Positions 12,010-24,600 of a DNA stretch of 64,000 bases are shown piece by piece. Made by a program: the position numbers and the translations under genes. Positions within the stretch are counted from its first letter, which is position 1. Each line of letters begins with the position of its first letter. Origin of the DNA: Enchytraeus crypticus (Eukaryota > Annelida > Clitellata > Enchytraeida > Enchytraeidae); contig CAJHZI010000307.1 in NCBI GenBank assembly GCA_905160935.1, positions 62,001-126,000 of the forward strand. Reading direction: 5' to 3'. Under the pieces are notes generated by a model that worked only from the letters and a program-made list of their open reading frames with translations, had not been told where the DNA came from and ran no database searches.

Positions 12010-12970
12010 GATTGTTATTAATTCAATCTTGCGCTCCTTTCATATCAACTAACCACACTGACTGTCACGTTAGTATTCAGTGTTCATTACGCAACTCCAA
12101 TCATTCAATATGTTGCAACTGTTTTGCCGCCTCGGAATCTTATAACTTAAAGTGCCCCACTCAATTGTCGCTACCACTTCGAGTCTAATATTCCGCAGAC
12201 AGTCAATACTGTTGAGAGTGTCAAAACTAGTGAGATTGATCTGATGCAGTGCTACCACTGCAGACAAGAAAAGGCCATGTCAGATCGAGTTTAAACCAAT
12301 CCACACGCGATTTCGTTAATTTTTTTTAATACAACTAAATTCCTTTTTTTAAATTCTACTAATGCTACAAAGTTTATGACAGAAAAAAATACCAAGACTG
12401 CTTAATACCTTCAGGTCGGTCAATAGATATTACAGAAAATTTTCCGTTCAACACCGTTCACACTAGAATAATTCAGTAGCACACTTTGTTAAGTCAACAG
12501 TCAAAAAGTGCATGACATAACCATTGTCTCAAAGTTACCGACGTCACTGTTTGAAGCTTTAAGTCCATGAGCCGATATTTTAATTAATTAGTAATTAAGT
12601 AGCCCTATAGCGTCACAGGAATAATCGATTTGTGGATTTGAAGACCCTATGGAAATAGAAATGAATAGAATTTTGATAGCATCTTGACTTCCATAAAGTC
12701 TACATTCTCATGTTCTTTGAACAGATAAAATGAAACGTCGTCCAGACATCAGCTTGAGGAGTGAAAACAGGCGTAAAAATGCATTTTTCAATACATTAGA
12801 GATTAGAGATGCCTAATAGCTACACTGCAATTGATTATAAGCCATAACTCTTCTACTGTATTAAAGAGTAATGCATATTTCGATTATGCTACATTATAAA
12901 AATCTAGTAGTATTGCATGTATTCGTCGCTCAGCCAGCATACCAAACCCAGTGTCAACACTGATTTAGCA
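12010..12970. other. Gene-free stretch
   Basis: Nothing recognised; two overlapping short open frames on opposite strands at 12070-12188 have no family resemblance. Confidence 0.5.
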
Positions 12971-12974
12971 TAGG

Positions 12975-13090
12975 ACCAGCCGATAGCATGTCGGTAAGGA
13001 ATCCGATTGCAAATCAGTAGATGTAGGGCTCAAAATCCAGTATTTTCCCCCTCTCTGACATGCTTTCGAGACAGGACACTGAAATAAATG
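12975..13090 (+). mobile_element. SINE family D, diverged
   Basis: ATGTCGGTAAGGAATCCGAT, then GGGCTCAAAATCCAG and TCTGACATGCTTTCGAG keep the family order with many changes. Confidence 0.5.
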
Positions 13091-13244
13091 GCCCTCCAAA
13101 CAAGGAGCATGACCATATTTCTGTTACTTAATAGCTACAGCTATATAAATAGTCGCCAGTATCAAAATGGATAAAACGGTATACCAGAGAAGAGTTCACG
13201 CTAAGTTTAAATTGGGTTTCATATTATATAAGTTCTTTTTGTTC

Positions 13245-13415
13245 GTATGACACACATGACATACCGCATGTGCTACAAAGTTTAAGCCTCTTTTTTAGTT
13301 TCTATTTTTGTAGTGTTCGTTATTTCCTCATTCCTCTCCATGGCTACTAGTAATCATTGCCTTTTTTATCGCATTGGTTGCAGCCGGCGCGGATTTAAGA
13401 ATAACCTTCCAACAT
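13245..13415 (+). repeat. Repeat family A, left half
   Basis: CATGACATACCGCATGTGCT, CTCCATGGCTACTAGTAATC, GCCGGCGCGGATTTAAGAAT match the left half of the split copy at 4318-4477. Confidence 0.7.
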
Positions 13416-14060
13416 CAAGTGTACCATAGGAGACGGTAACAAAGCTAACCCCTTCAATTGTATTCTGAAGAGGACAACATATACATGCACTTCTCTGACA
13501 ACAATGGTCGTAGTAATGTATACTTGTGTAAACATATTCTGTCACTATTGCAAGCAATTAAACTTGTAGCCAACAAAAATAGATATTTATTACTATTATT
13601 TGATTTTCAACTACAAAGCACGTCATGTTAATCTTAGTTTTAGCAAATGTATAATCTGTAACATAGCAAAAATATCAACAGAAAACGCCTAGTATCATGC
13701 GAAGTGTCTACGAAAGTGAATAAGACTCAATTGTCAATCTAGTTATCGTTTTATTCTGAATAATACGCGAGAATTGTTCGGTAAAGAAAAGCATCAATAT
13801 TCAACTATAATTAATAATTACTGTTATAATTAAAATATTAGAATAATATGCCTGATCCAAGAGGTCCACCAGTTACAACATACGATAAAGGCCAGTAACT
13901 ACCAATCAAAATTAAACCCACTAGTCAATTAACTGACGTTAAATTTGCCATTAGCCCTTAAAATTTCACAGATGAAGAAAGTAACCAGAACAAATGAAAT
14001 AAACACCAATAAAGTAACAATGTTGCATGATTTAATCACCACAGAATTCTTTTAAAAGCA

Positions 14061-14094
<34 letters not shown>

Positions 14095-14098
14095 CATG

Positions 14099-14177
<79 letters not shown>

Positions 14178-14180
14178 ATA
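14061..14180. repeat. (TA)n microsatellite
   Basis: TA run ending in (CA)n. Confidence 0.9.
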
Positions 14181-15528
14181 TATTAATTAATAAATTTGGG
14201 CCAAAACTTCTCGAAAGACAGTGCAAACGTTTCATACGAATTACTGTATACATTCTATAGTAAGCATTTCTCGCGTTGTGTCCGGGTCACCAGAGACAGA
14301 ATAAACCACCTACGGCTGTTGTCATATTCGGCAACTAAGCTAAAACTGAAGAGGGAAATGGGAAACCACATCACAAGTGATATTTTAGCAGACTGTGAGC
14401 AAAAATATGTACCTTAGCCCCGAAACTACGCAGAACACGAGAGGAGAAAGCATAAAATATTCAAGAAAATGCAAAAAGAAACCTTTTCGACACCTGCTGA
14501 GCAGCAGAAAATTACATATAAACACTATTGCATTACAATACGTATTCAGATAACTTCTGAATAAAGAGCCCCCCACTTCTTTTAACTAAGAGAGCCGGTT
14601 TAAATCAAGTGAAACAGTAACTAAAAAAAGAACTGTAAATAAATAGCACTTATGAAGATGCATTTTGCATGAGCCAATCATCTCATATCTCACTAACTTT
14701 AAATATAACACATTAAAATAATATTGGAGCATCTTTACAAAAATCTAGGCAATCAAACTGCTCATTGATCATATCTTTAGCAATCAATTCCTCCTACGAT
14801 AGCATCTTAATATTAAAGAGTAACGTCAACGATCTATAGCTTACTGACATTCAAAACGCAGCAGCAAAAATTGAAACTGAGAAAGAGAAATTGAAACAAG
14901 AAGTCATAGAAAAGCCGTTGGGGTTACCAAAAAGTCACTAGAGGGCAGCGAAGTCAAGAACAAAATATGCAAAGTCAAGAACATCGTTAAATTAAGCAAA
15001 TACATATTATAAAATTTCATCAATATCTTAAATGCTAAGGAAATCTGTATTGTTCGTGTGGTTGTCTCTTAAGTGAGCCTTAGATTACAGCTGTCAGAGT
15101 ACATATTCTATGAATGTTATCTCCATAGTAACAAGTATATATGAATACATGTACTTCACTCATATAAGTGCAGTAGATATTTCACTAGTATCTACAACAA
15201 ATTATCATTTAATATTCAATCAGAGAACCTCCTCGAGTACTTTGCAAATACAAGACAAACAACGGCATAGGAAGTTTCCATTCTTCGGTGAAATCCAAAG
15301 AGCCAAATCTACTAAAACTTTCACGATTTCTCTAGGCTTAAAATAGTACCAACCAGTAGACGTTTCACAGGGCAAGATGACGTTCCCAACATCATCTTCA
15401 ATAGTGGATAATAACGTTAAATCCTTACTGTATCGTACTGACGAATATCTAAGAGCGCTAAGTTCAGTAGAGAGAAACAAGAGGCCGTGTAGAGATGCAC
15501 AAACACTGCTAGCTAGTTACCATAGAGA
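14181..15528. other. 3' flank of ARP3
   Basis: Presumably includes the ARP3 3' UTR at its right end. Contains CGTTGTGTCCGGGTCACC near 14275, which resembles a family F head. No second gene seen. Confidence 0.5.
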
Positions 15529-15624
15529 CTACGACATTGCACCGAACACTGGGTTGTGTCTACAGATGGACGGCCCATGCTCATCATAGTCAGCCTTAGT
15601 GTGGCACACAGAATAGAACTCAGG
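15529..15624 (-). CDS. ACTR3: ARP3 exon 11 (residues 388-418 and stop)
   Basis: Encodes [20 protein letters not shown] and [11 protein letters not shown], then TAG at 15531-15529. Acceptor TTGTAG. The intron sequence just upstream is a B-type SINE whose T/G-rich tail ends 38 nt before the splice site. Confidence 0.97.
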   Translation of the reverse strand, partial: PEFYSVCHTKADYDEHGPSICRHNPVFGAMS

Positions 15625-18600
15625 CTACAATCAACACATACATACAAACATACAAACAAATAAACACACATTATAGTGAAATGATCAACTGTGTCGATAT
15701 CTATCACTTTTTAATACTACATGTTTAAACCGTTAGGCAATTTAGACCATTTTCCGTATAACCAGTCCAGTGAATGTTCGAGATTTTACTTTCAGATAAT
15801 CGCGGTTGGAATTCGAACCCACGAGGGTTCAATTCACCTTAGGATCTGTCATTTAAATCTTCATGACATTACCCCTATGCTATTAAGACATGCTATTAAT
15901 TAATAGACATTCTATTAATAATGCTAATTCATATATAAGCATACTTATAAGACTAGTTGACAAAGTTTAGTTGATAAAAATGTGGTACATTCAAAATATA
16001 CTATATCTCTAGAACGATATCAGAATACCTGGCATGAAGAACACGTTAAAAATTGAACAGTATAACAAATAGTGCTAATTGATATCATGATTTCCATGTG
16101 AGTCGAACTTTAAAGTTATTAAACAAGTTCTTAAAACTTTCAGTAAGAGCAATGTTTGCATCCTTGCCCCAACTATAATTAGTACACATATAAAGTGAAA
16201 CACACTTTAAAATAGGTTTAGCGCACAGCTCAAATAAACATATTGAAAATTGTGACATACCGTTGAAGCAAGCATACTTCCACCGAACCACACTGCATAT
16301 CTCTGCATCGAATGAGACACTACATTGACATCTATTGGCTTCGGCTGTCACACAATCAAGAAGGAATCAATTTATCAAATCTTGATTTGGCATTAAATAG
16401 GTTCATAACTTCAACAACATCAATCCCCCAATTTGTCGTAACAAATCATTACACAAATTATAATATAAATTATTACACTACACAGTAATAATGCAACTAA
16501 AACACTACTCATATAATTACTAAATACATTTGGCCTTTGCATCATAAAGGTTAAACATGTCCAAAATTTATAAAAATTTAGCAGACAAACCCATAACTCT
16601 GTGTATTTGCTTTACTCCGTTTTATTGTGTACTTTATTATTTAGTTGTGCATATTTTGCCTTCAGTTGACAAAACGAGAAAGTCATATCTTTGCACGTTG
16701 CATCTCTTATCAGTGATTAAAGTGGGGGAAGGAGGGGGGGGGGGGGAGAATGTGCAGGGAAATTCAGTTCCACCAGTGGTCATTTTCTCTGAAATGAGTT
16801 CCCCAACTAGGGACCCATATTAGATACTACGGCCCTGTACAAGAGAAGGGGGACCAATAATTTAGAAAGTTTCACTTACTTCCTACTTTAACCACTCATT
16901 TGAAGTGTCTATAATAAGATCTGAATTTAAATGGAAAACTAAACTACAGCAGCACACTGAAGTACCTTGAGCCTTCCCCCGCTAAGTTCCTCGCTGATCT
17001 TCAGCCTGTTGTCGACTGATCTCTTCACATCTCGCTGCAAGCGTCTGCCAAAATCTCTGAACATCGTTGAACCTCCGGATAGCACAATGTTCTGCAGGAA
17101 AATTAAAACACAATCAATGCTTAGCAACATCAACAGATTTGAGTAGTAGTGTATAAAGAAATAGTAGCGTGTTAATAAATGGTTCTCTCTGTTGTCTGCC
17201 AGTGCCATTAATTTTATTGAATAACAGTGTATTCATGAATTTACCTGTGTTGTGTCCGAGTTTCTGAAGGATAGAATAACCGTGGACTGCACGTGTCGTA
17301 AAAGGTCACAAAAACACTATTATATAAACCAATTTCAGAAAGGGCATTCAGTTCTTGAGCGCCTAGGCTCCAGAAATTGCTACAACATATTCTAATCCTG
17401 ACCCTAGTTAAACTGGGATTCAATGGAAGATGAGGACGATGATGAGTATGTTCATGTAATATTTTAGTTGGATTAACTGTAAAAATTTAATTTAAATTCA
17501 GTTTTAAAATTATATTATTGAACACTCATAACTCTATATACATGTATATTAAATACGGCATATATATAAAACTTTTATAATTAAAATTTGTAAAAATAAC
17601 AATTTTGACATCTCTCTATAAGTTGCAGATCTATCTATATCTATATGTTGCTTGTCAATGAAAAATATATCCTGTGCTAGAATAATTTAATTTATATTCA
17701 ATAAATGTATGAAACACTCCACAATTATAGTAGAATTGTTCATTGCATTAAATTGACATTATAATTTATTATTATTATTATTAATAGGAATATTATATAG
17801 TAGTGTCTTGTTTGGAATCTTGATGAAATGCTCAGCAGAAAGAAACTGAAAACTATTCACTTAAAACAAAATCAGTACTTAGGATATACATTTGTCAATT
17901 TTTAATGGAAACAAAGGGGGCCAACTGCCAAACTATCTTGGAGCATATAAAATCTTGCAAACATTGTTGAAATAAAAGAAATATTGAAACAAAAGAAATC
18001 TTTTTAAAGAAATCTCATTAATTAAACAAAAAAAAAGGATTCAGACCTTGTACAGGCCACGCCTAACGTCTATGGGGCAGTTCTGTATCACCTCGTCCAC
18101 TGTCTCCGAGATAGGAACCGTGAAGTCTGGGTTAGCAAACTGAGTACAGAAACACACATAGAAGTAATTTAAATAAATATGATAAAAATATTAACTGATG
18201 ATGTGATGATGTCAGGGAGGTCCCCACAGCACACATCACTACAAATTAATTCACCCAAACCAATCTGCAAAAGAAATGTGCTTAGAAGTCCTTGTAGGCA
18301 TTAGAATTATAATCCTTTTTTAATATTAAAATGATAACACGCATTGCAGTGAAAAGACAGAGAGGGTTTGAGACGATTTGTATTTGTAGAAGAGGATTTG
18401 TATCCCGACCCTCTTTAAACTGGGATACAGGGGAAGATGATGATGATGATGATAAAAATAATAACGCAAAAGAACAGACTAACGTCGTTGAACTGCTCAA
18501 AACCATACACTTCAAGTCATACACGTTTCAAATCATACACCATAAACGTTTCAGATGTCAGCACCATCAATACTTAGTATTTTAATTGTGTCCTTACAAT

Positions 18601-21600
18601 ATGATCTGGTATAGGATAAGCTGAAATGCTTTCACAACTGGATGCTACAGCCTTTAACTTTGAAATAAGCCTGTCTCAAACTCTCAAAACGGCAGGGTGT
18701 TACAATCATTCACGACAACACTGAGCACTAAGAAGCCAAAAATCAATCTTCAAAACATTTAAAAAATCAATTAGTAAGTCAGCATACCTCCGGATGAAAG
18801 AAGATCTCTGGCCCCAGGAAGCGCTCGTATCCCACGTCCACTGAGAACGGCTGCTTGCTGATGGAATTGACGCTCTCGTGCTTCTTGATCCACTTGCTCG
18901 GCTCAGTGTCGTACTTGGTGAACTCCTTCACGATGTCCGGGCAAACGTACGAGTACTTCTCCTGCAGGTAAATAAGTCCACATCATTACGGCGGTAATAT
19001 TTAAGTCTTCACTAATCATTTACTACAATAGAAAGAGTCAATATATTAAAATATAACGATATGCATCGTACTAAATGCTATTATGAGTTTATATGTATCA
19101 ATACAGTTAAAGTATTATGAAATGTTTGAAAACCCATCCTTCTATCACTCTCTCTCCCTCTCTCTTTCATTAGTGCTCTTTCAAGCAGCAGGTTCAGGTC
19201 ACGTTCTCTGAAAAGTTCTCTATCGGTCAACGAGTTCTTCCCAACATAAGCCTCAGTCTTCATCAATCCATAATGTTACCATGAACTGGAGATAAAAATC
19301 GTTTCACTAACGATTTTAAAATAACTTTGAATTAAGTGTATATCAAGCCCTAAAAATGGTTGGATGCTTCCATCGTTCAAGACAAGACTGAGCGCTATAT
19401 CAATCCTCAAAACATGTGAGAAATCAGTTTGTAAGTCTGCATACTACAGGATGGATATGCACAAGGTTTATTATTAGTATACATCACTATAGTAAAATAA
19501 AAAATGTCACAGCTATCACAACATATTTTAATTTTAAAATATATAATTGAATTAATAATAATAATAAATAAATAATTAACATCAAAAGTCTTAGGACTGG
19601 AGAAAATCTATTCGTATTCCGACCCTGGTTGAACTGGGATTTAAGGGAAGATGATGATGATGATATCATAGACTTAATTATAATTATTTAATGAGAAACT
19701 GATAACTTTAGTTTAAATTAATTTACTGTTGAGTAATTAATTCAATTACATAATTTTTCAAATCGCATATAATTTAAGTTAAAAACAAATTGGTGGCTAT
19801 TTTTTTAAATAAAATCTTCAAATGAATAGAATAGAAATAAATGCAATATCATTTCATGAAAATTACTAACCAGAAATCAGCATGAAGAACAGAAAAAATA
19901 ACAGAATAACGAAGACTAAACGTACACTGAATGTGTTTCTCTTAGAATTGATAATCCTATGATAACAAAACTTACGATAAATATCAAACCCATGAGATGC
20001 AGATGTTGTATTTCATTACTCTCAAATTTAAAAAAAATAAACAACAATAATTACAGTATGAAATAAGTTTGAAGTCTATACCTTGATGGCCTTGGCAGTC
20101 TCCATAGATTGCTCAGGTGGAATGTTGACCTCTCTCTCTCTCAACAGCTGCTGAATGAAGTAGGTTATATCTCTACCAGCTATAGGGATGTGCTTTATAC
20201 AACTCCCTATAACATAGCCTTCCGCCTACAATACAAAACATTCATGTTATAATAAAATTTCAATATTCTTTTCATCATCTGACAATCATATCAGTGATCA
20301 AACAAATGTCATATATAAATTTTAGAATAACAGGAAATCATAGTAAATTGAGTGAAATTTGAAACAAAAGAAATATTTCTAATACGCAGTCATATTTCTC
20401 GGCGATGGCAATAGTACTAAATATGGCCAGAGTCGGTAAGATAGCCGATCCCAGATCAGTATGCGTGGGTTAAAATCCTGAGCTCGCCAGTCACTGATAT
20501 CACTTTGAGCGATGAACATAACATCAGCTTTACAGCCTCTATTACAACAGGCAGTCATATTTCTTATGCACTAGTACTGAATAATTGCTGAAACGTCATA
20601 GTTTTCTCTGATCGATAGAAGAACTATTCTACATGTAATGCTACATAAAGAAACCAACAAGTCTAAGAAATATCACGGGAGAGCGATGGTTAGCGGGCAC
20701 CACAAGATAGGAGACAGTAATATACGAGACAGATACATGTATATAGGCCTATATAGTATGTAATATTTACATACATGTATATACAAGCATGTATATGTAT
20801 GTATGTGTATATTACAAAGCTGGTAAAGCTAATGTTAACATCAGTTTCCTCACTCGAAAGCGATGTCAGTTACGGGCGAGCCAGCTTTTGAACACCGCAC
20901 ATACTGATCCGCGGTCTATGTATATATGTATGTATGTATGTATGTATATATATAAGTATGTATATATGTATTAAACTGAGAGACCACTAACCACTGGTAT
21001 GACGTGAGTGACACCGTCACCAGAGTCTATGACAGTGCCTGTCAGCGTACGTTCAGACATCTGCTTAGAGGTCCACGAGGCTGCCAGCGCTAGAACAGCC
21101 TACAAATAAAGAAAACCACCAACATCAACATCAGACTGAAAAGGCACATAAAAATTTGAGCCAATTAGAATTGAAAGAAAATGGTATATACAATAACTTC
21201 AATAGGCAAAATGTAGCCAAATTATTTAGCTTTCATATTGTTTTTCTATAACAACAATACATCGTGAATAAGTTCTAAATCAAGAGACTATTTAAATAGT
21301 CTTTTCAGTAACTGGAAGTGTTCAACGTACAATGCATAAAAATTAATACATCTATAGTTAAATATATGGCTATTAAGTATAAGTAGTTTTAATATTCAGT
21401 CTACGTAGGAGTTCAATTGAATTGTTAGTAATTGTTAATAATTGTGAATGGATACACATATTATGGGTATCCATTCATTCATTCTCACACTCTCACTAGA
21501 CAAAATTGACAACAGTTATTAACAATTTTATATCATTAAGAAAATTTTACGATAAGTTATGAATGTTTAGCATTAAAATAATTAGCATTATTACATTTTA

Positions 21601-24600
21601 ATAAATAACACAATTTAATAACATAAATATAATACCAACTTAATAATTATTATTCATATTATTAAGAATACTAACATTACTATCACTACTGTTTGTTAAG
21701 CATTACTGTTAATGCTAAATTCGTAATATAAAACAAATCTAATTGGGCACAGACCTGCACGGCAATGTAGAGACCAGGCACGTTGAAGGATTCAAACATA
21801 ATCTCAGCAGTATACTCCCTGTTCTCAGGAGTGTTGAGAGGCGGCTCAGTCTGCAATACCACGAGAAGATACGTTAAACATCAACAATAATTTTATATAA
21901 TTAATCATTCCGCACCCGTTCATGTATTAATATTAAAAATTATAAACCTTAAATAAGCAAGAGCCTCGTCAGCAGCTCTCAAAGAGAAATTTACATTTTT
22001 GAACAGTAGAATTTTGCCAGAATTTTACTGAACAGCTAAAACTGAAAACTAAAATATTATTCAACAATGAACAGTAAAATTGAAAAATGTATCAGATTGC
22101 TGCCAACTGGCGATATTAGCAAAAAATGTCATTAACCATGGAAAGGATTGATAGAAATTTGCCAGGAACCTCTCTGGCAGCCTTAAAGACAGGTCACTGA
22201 CCTTGACACTGCTAATAATTTGTCGGTGGTTAAGTTTTTTTCGCTAAGAACTTGTAATTGTACATACCACAAAGAGCCAGGAATAATAAAAAATTGAATC
22301 ACAATTATTATTATAAACTGACTTGATTAATAATAATAATAAAGGTATAACGTCTGTTTCCTCATAGAAGGATGATGTCAGGGAAGTCAGGGATTGGGTT
22401 TGTATAGTGCATATAATATATATTTGTAGGACCTGATCAGAATATTGCACCTTCTAAACTACTCATTAATAATAATGAACTGCAGTGGGGAAGTAAACTT
22501 AAGTATTTACGCATTGTTTTTTAATCGGGTAAATCTCCTTCTGTGGATCTATCTGAATGCAGAAGGAAGTTTTTCGCAATTGTTAATATGATATTAAAGC
22601 TAAATCATGTAATGAAGTGGTTAAGTTACATCTTTTGGAGAGTCATTGCTTACCTATTCTATTATATTGTATTGAATCAATTAACTTAAATACCTCTCAG
22701 TTAAATCTACTAAATAGTTGGTGGAACTCTATATATAGGACTCTTTTTGGATATAATAAATGGGAATCAGTTAAGGAACTTGTACATAATTTGGGGAGAA
22801 TTGATTTGAAAAGTTCTGTGCAACTAAGAAAACTATTGTTCATAAGGAAATGTCTAAGTGATTACTGCAGCAATTCTAATCAATACGTGTTTAGCATTAT
22901 GCTAAATTTTGCAAATAGACCTTACTGCTATTCTCTCTGTGTTAATAACTCCTGTGACATTGATTGGTCAGTTTTATCCATTAAGGAAGCTGTTCGTAGA
23001 AAATTTGTTAGCAGTGTGGAATAGTCACTCTTGAGTGCTTCACTGATAGTTTAACATTGTTTCACTCTCAGATACTTGTTTGCATCAGCATTGGTTGCTT
23101 GTTGTGTATGTTTTGCACATTTTTGTAATTTCTTTCTTTATACTTTGTCTGTGGATTTATTCACGACTAAATAAATAAATAACTAAATAATATAATTATC
23201 CAATTAAAATTTCATTCACTTTATTATATTTTTATTATTCTTATTTCTTATTACATTTATATGACATAAATACAAGCATCCATTTCAGCATGCAAACCTG
23301 CAAAAAACAAAAACCTGCATTGAAAGACAAGTAAAAAGTAAAAGTGCACCAGCGGAAGAGTGTAACTAAGTGATGAACTAACGAGAAGGAAGTAGTGATC
23401 TTCAGGCTCCGCCCTCAGGTACTTAAAGATAGCTTGCTCCATGAATCTCTCCATCAGGTCCCAGTCCTCCACGATACCATGACGAATAGGCCACTATAAG
23501 CAAACCACACAAACCACACTTAAACACTATACCATGACGAATAGGTCACTATAAACAAACCACACTTAAACACTATACCATGACGAATAGGTCACTATAA
23601 ACAAACCACACTTAAACACTATACCATGACGAATAGGTCACTATAAACAAACCACACTTAAACACTATACCATGACGAATAGGTCACTATAAACAAACCA
23701 CACTTAAACACTGTACCATGATGAATAGGTCACTATAAACAAACCACACAAACCACACTTAAACACTATACCATGATGAATAGGTCACTATAAACAAACC
23801 ACACTTAAACACTGTACCATGATGAATAGGTCACTATAAACAAACCACACAAACCACACTTAAACACTATACCATGATGAATAGGTCACTATAAACAAAC
23901 CACACTTAAACACTGTACCTCAACAAATAAACAAACAACACAAATCACACCTAAACACTATACCATGATGAATAGGCCACTAGAAACAAACAACAAAAAC
24001 CACACCTAAACATTTCTTCTTCTTCTTCAGTTCACTGCCAAGTTGCAGGTTCAAAATACATATTCACACTCAAAGTCTGCTTTCTCGCTTCATAAGAGCA
24101 CTCCTTAGATCAACAAGTTTATCCCTTTACAAAGTCTATGCCTTATCCATACCTTATGTAGCCTATAGCTTAGGAAACTTATGGCTTCTGAGGTGGTTTC
24201 CTGTTGCCTTCCTACCTAAACACTATACCTTGACAAATACGCCACTAGGAACAAACAATACGCACAGTCAACAGACATTACTTATTCACCGACTGAAGCT
24301 AATTTCATATCACATTTTATACATTTAGAACACTTAGAAAACTGAAAATTAGTTAAAGGACAGCATACAGAGTAACGTTATGGCAATATTTTACATTTAA
24401 ACTGTGCAAGTACAACTAACAAAAATTAAGGTAATTGAAAGATCTGAACATGATACGAGATGACCTCTCTTTGATATGAAACTTTCGGACAAAAGTGAAT
24501 AGTTCCGCTCTCAAACTTTCCTACATTAGGCGCTTTGTTTGAGTTGTAACAAGGCAAAAACAGGCTTCAAAATTCAAAATTGTAATATATAAAATTAAAC

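Noticed and set aside
16727-16747. G-quadruplex regulatory element in ARP3 intron 9
   Set aside because: A bare G run; possible, but equally a simple homopolymer and prone to sequencing error.
23474-24008. CRISPR-like regular repeats
   Set aside because: Repeats are contiguous without unique spacers and the genome is eukaryotic.
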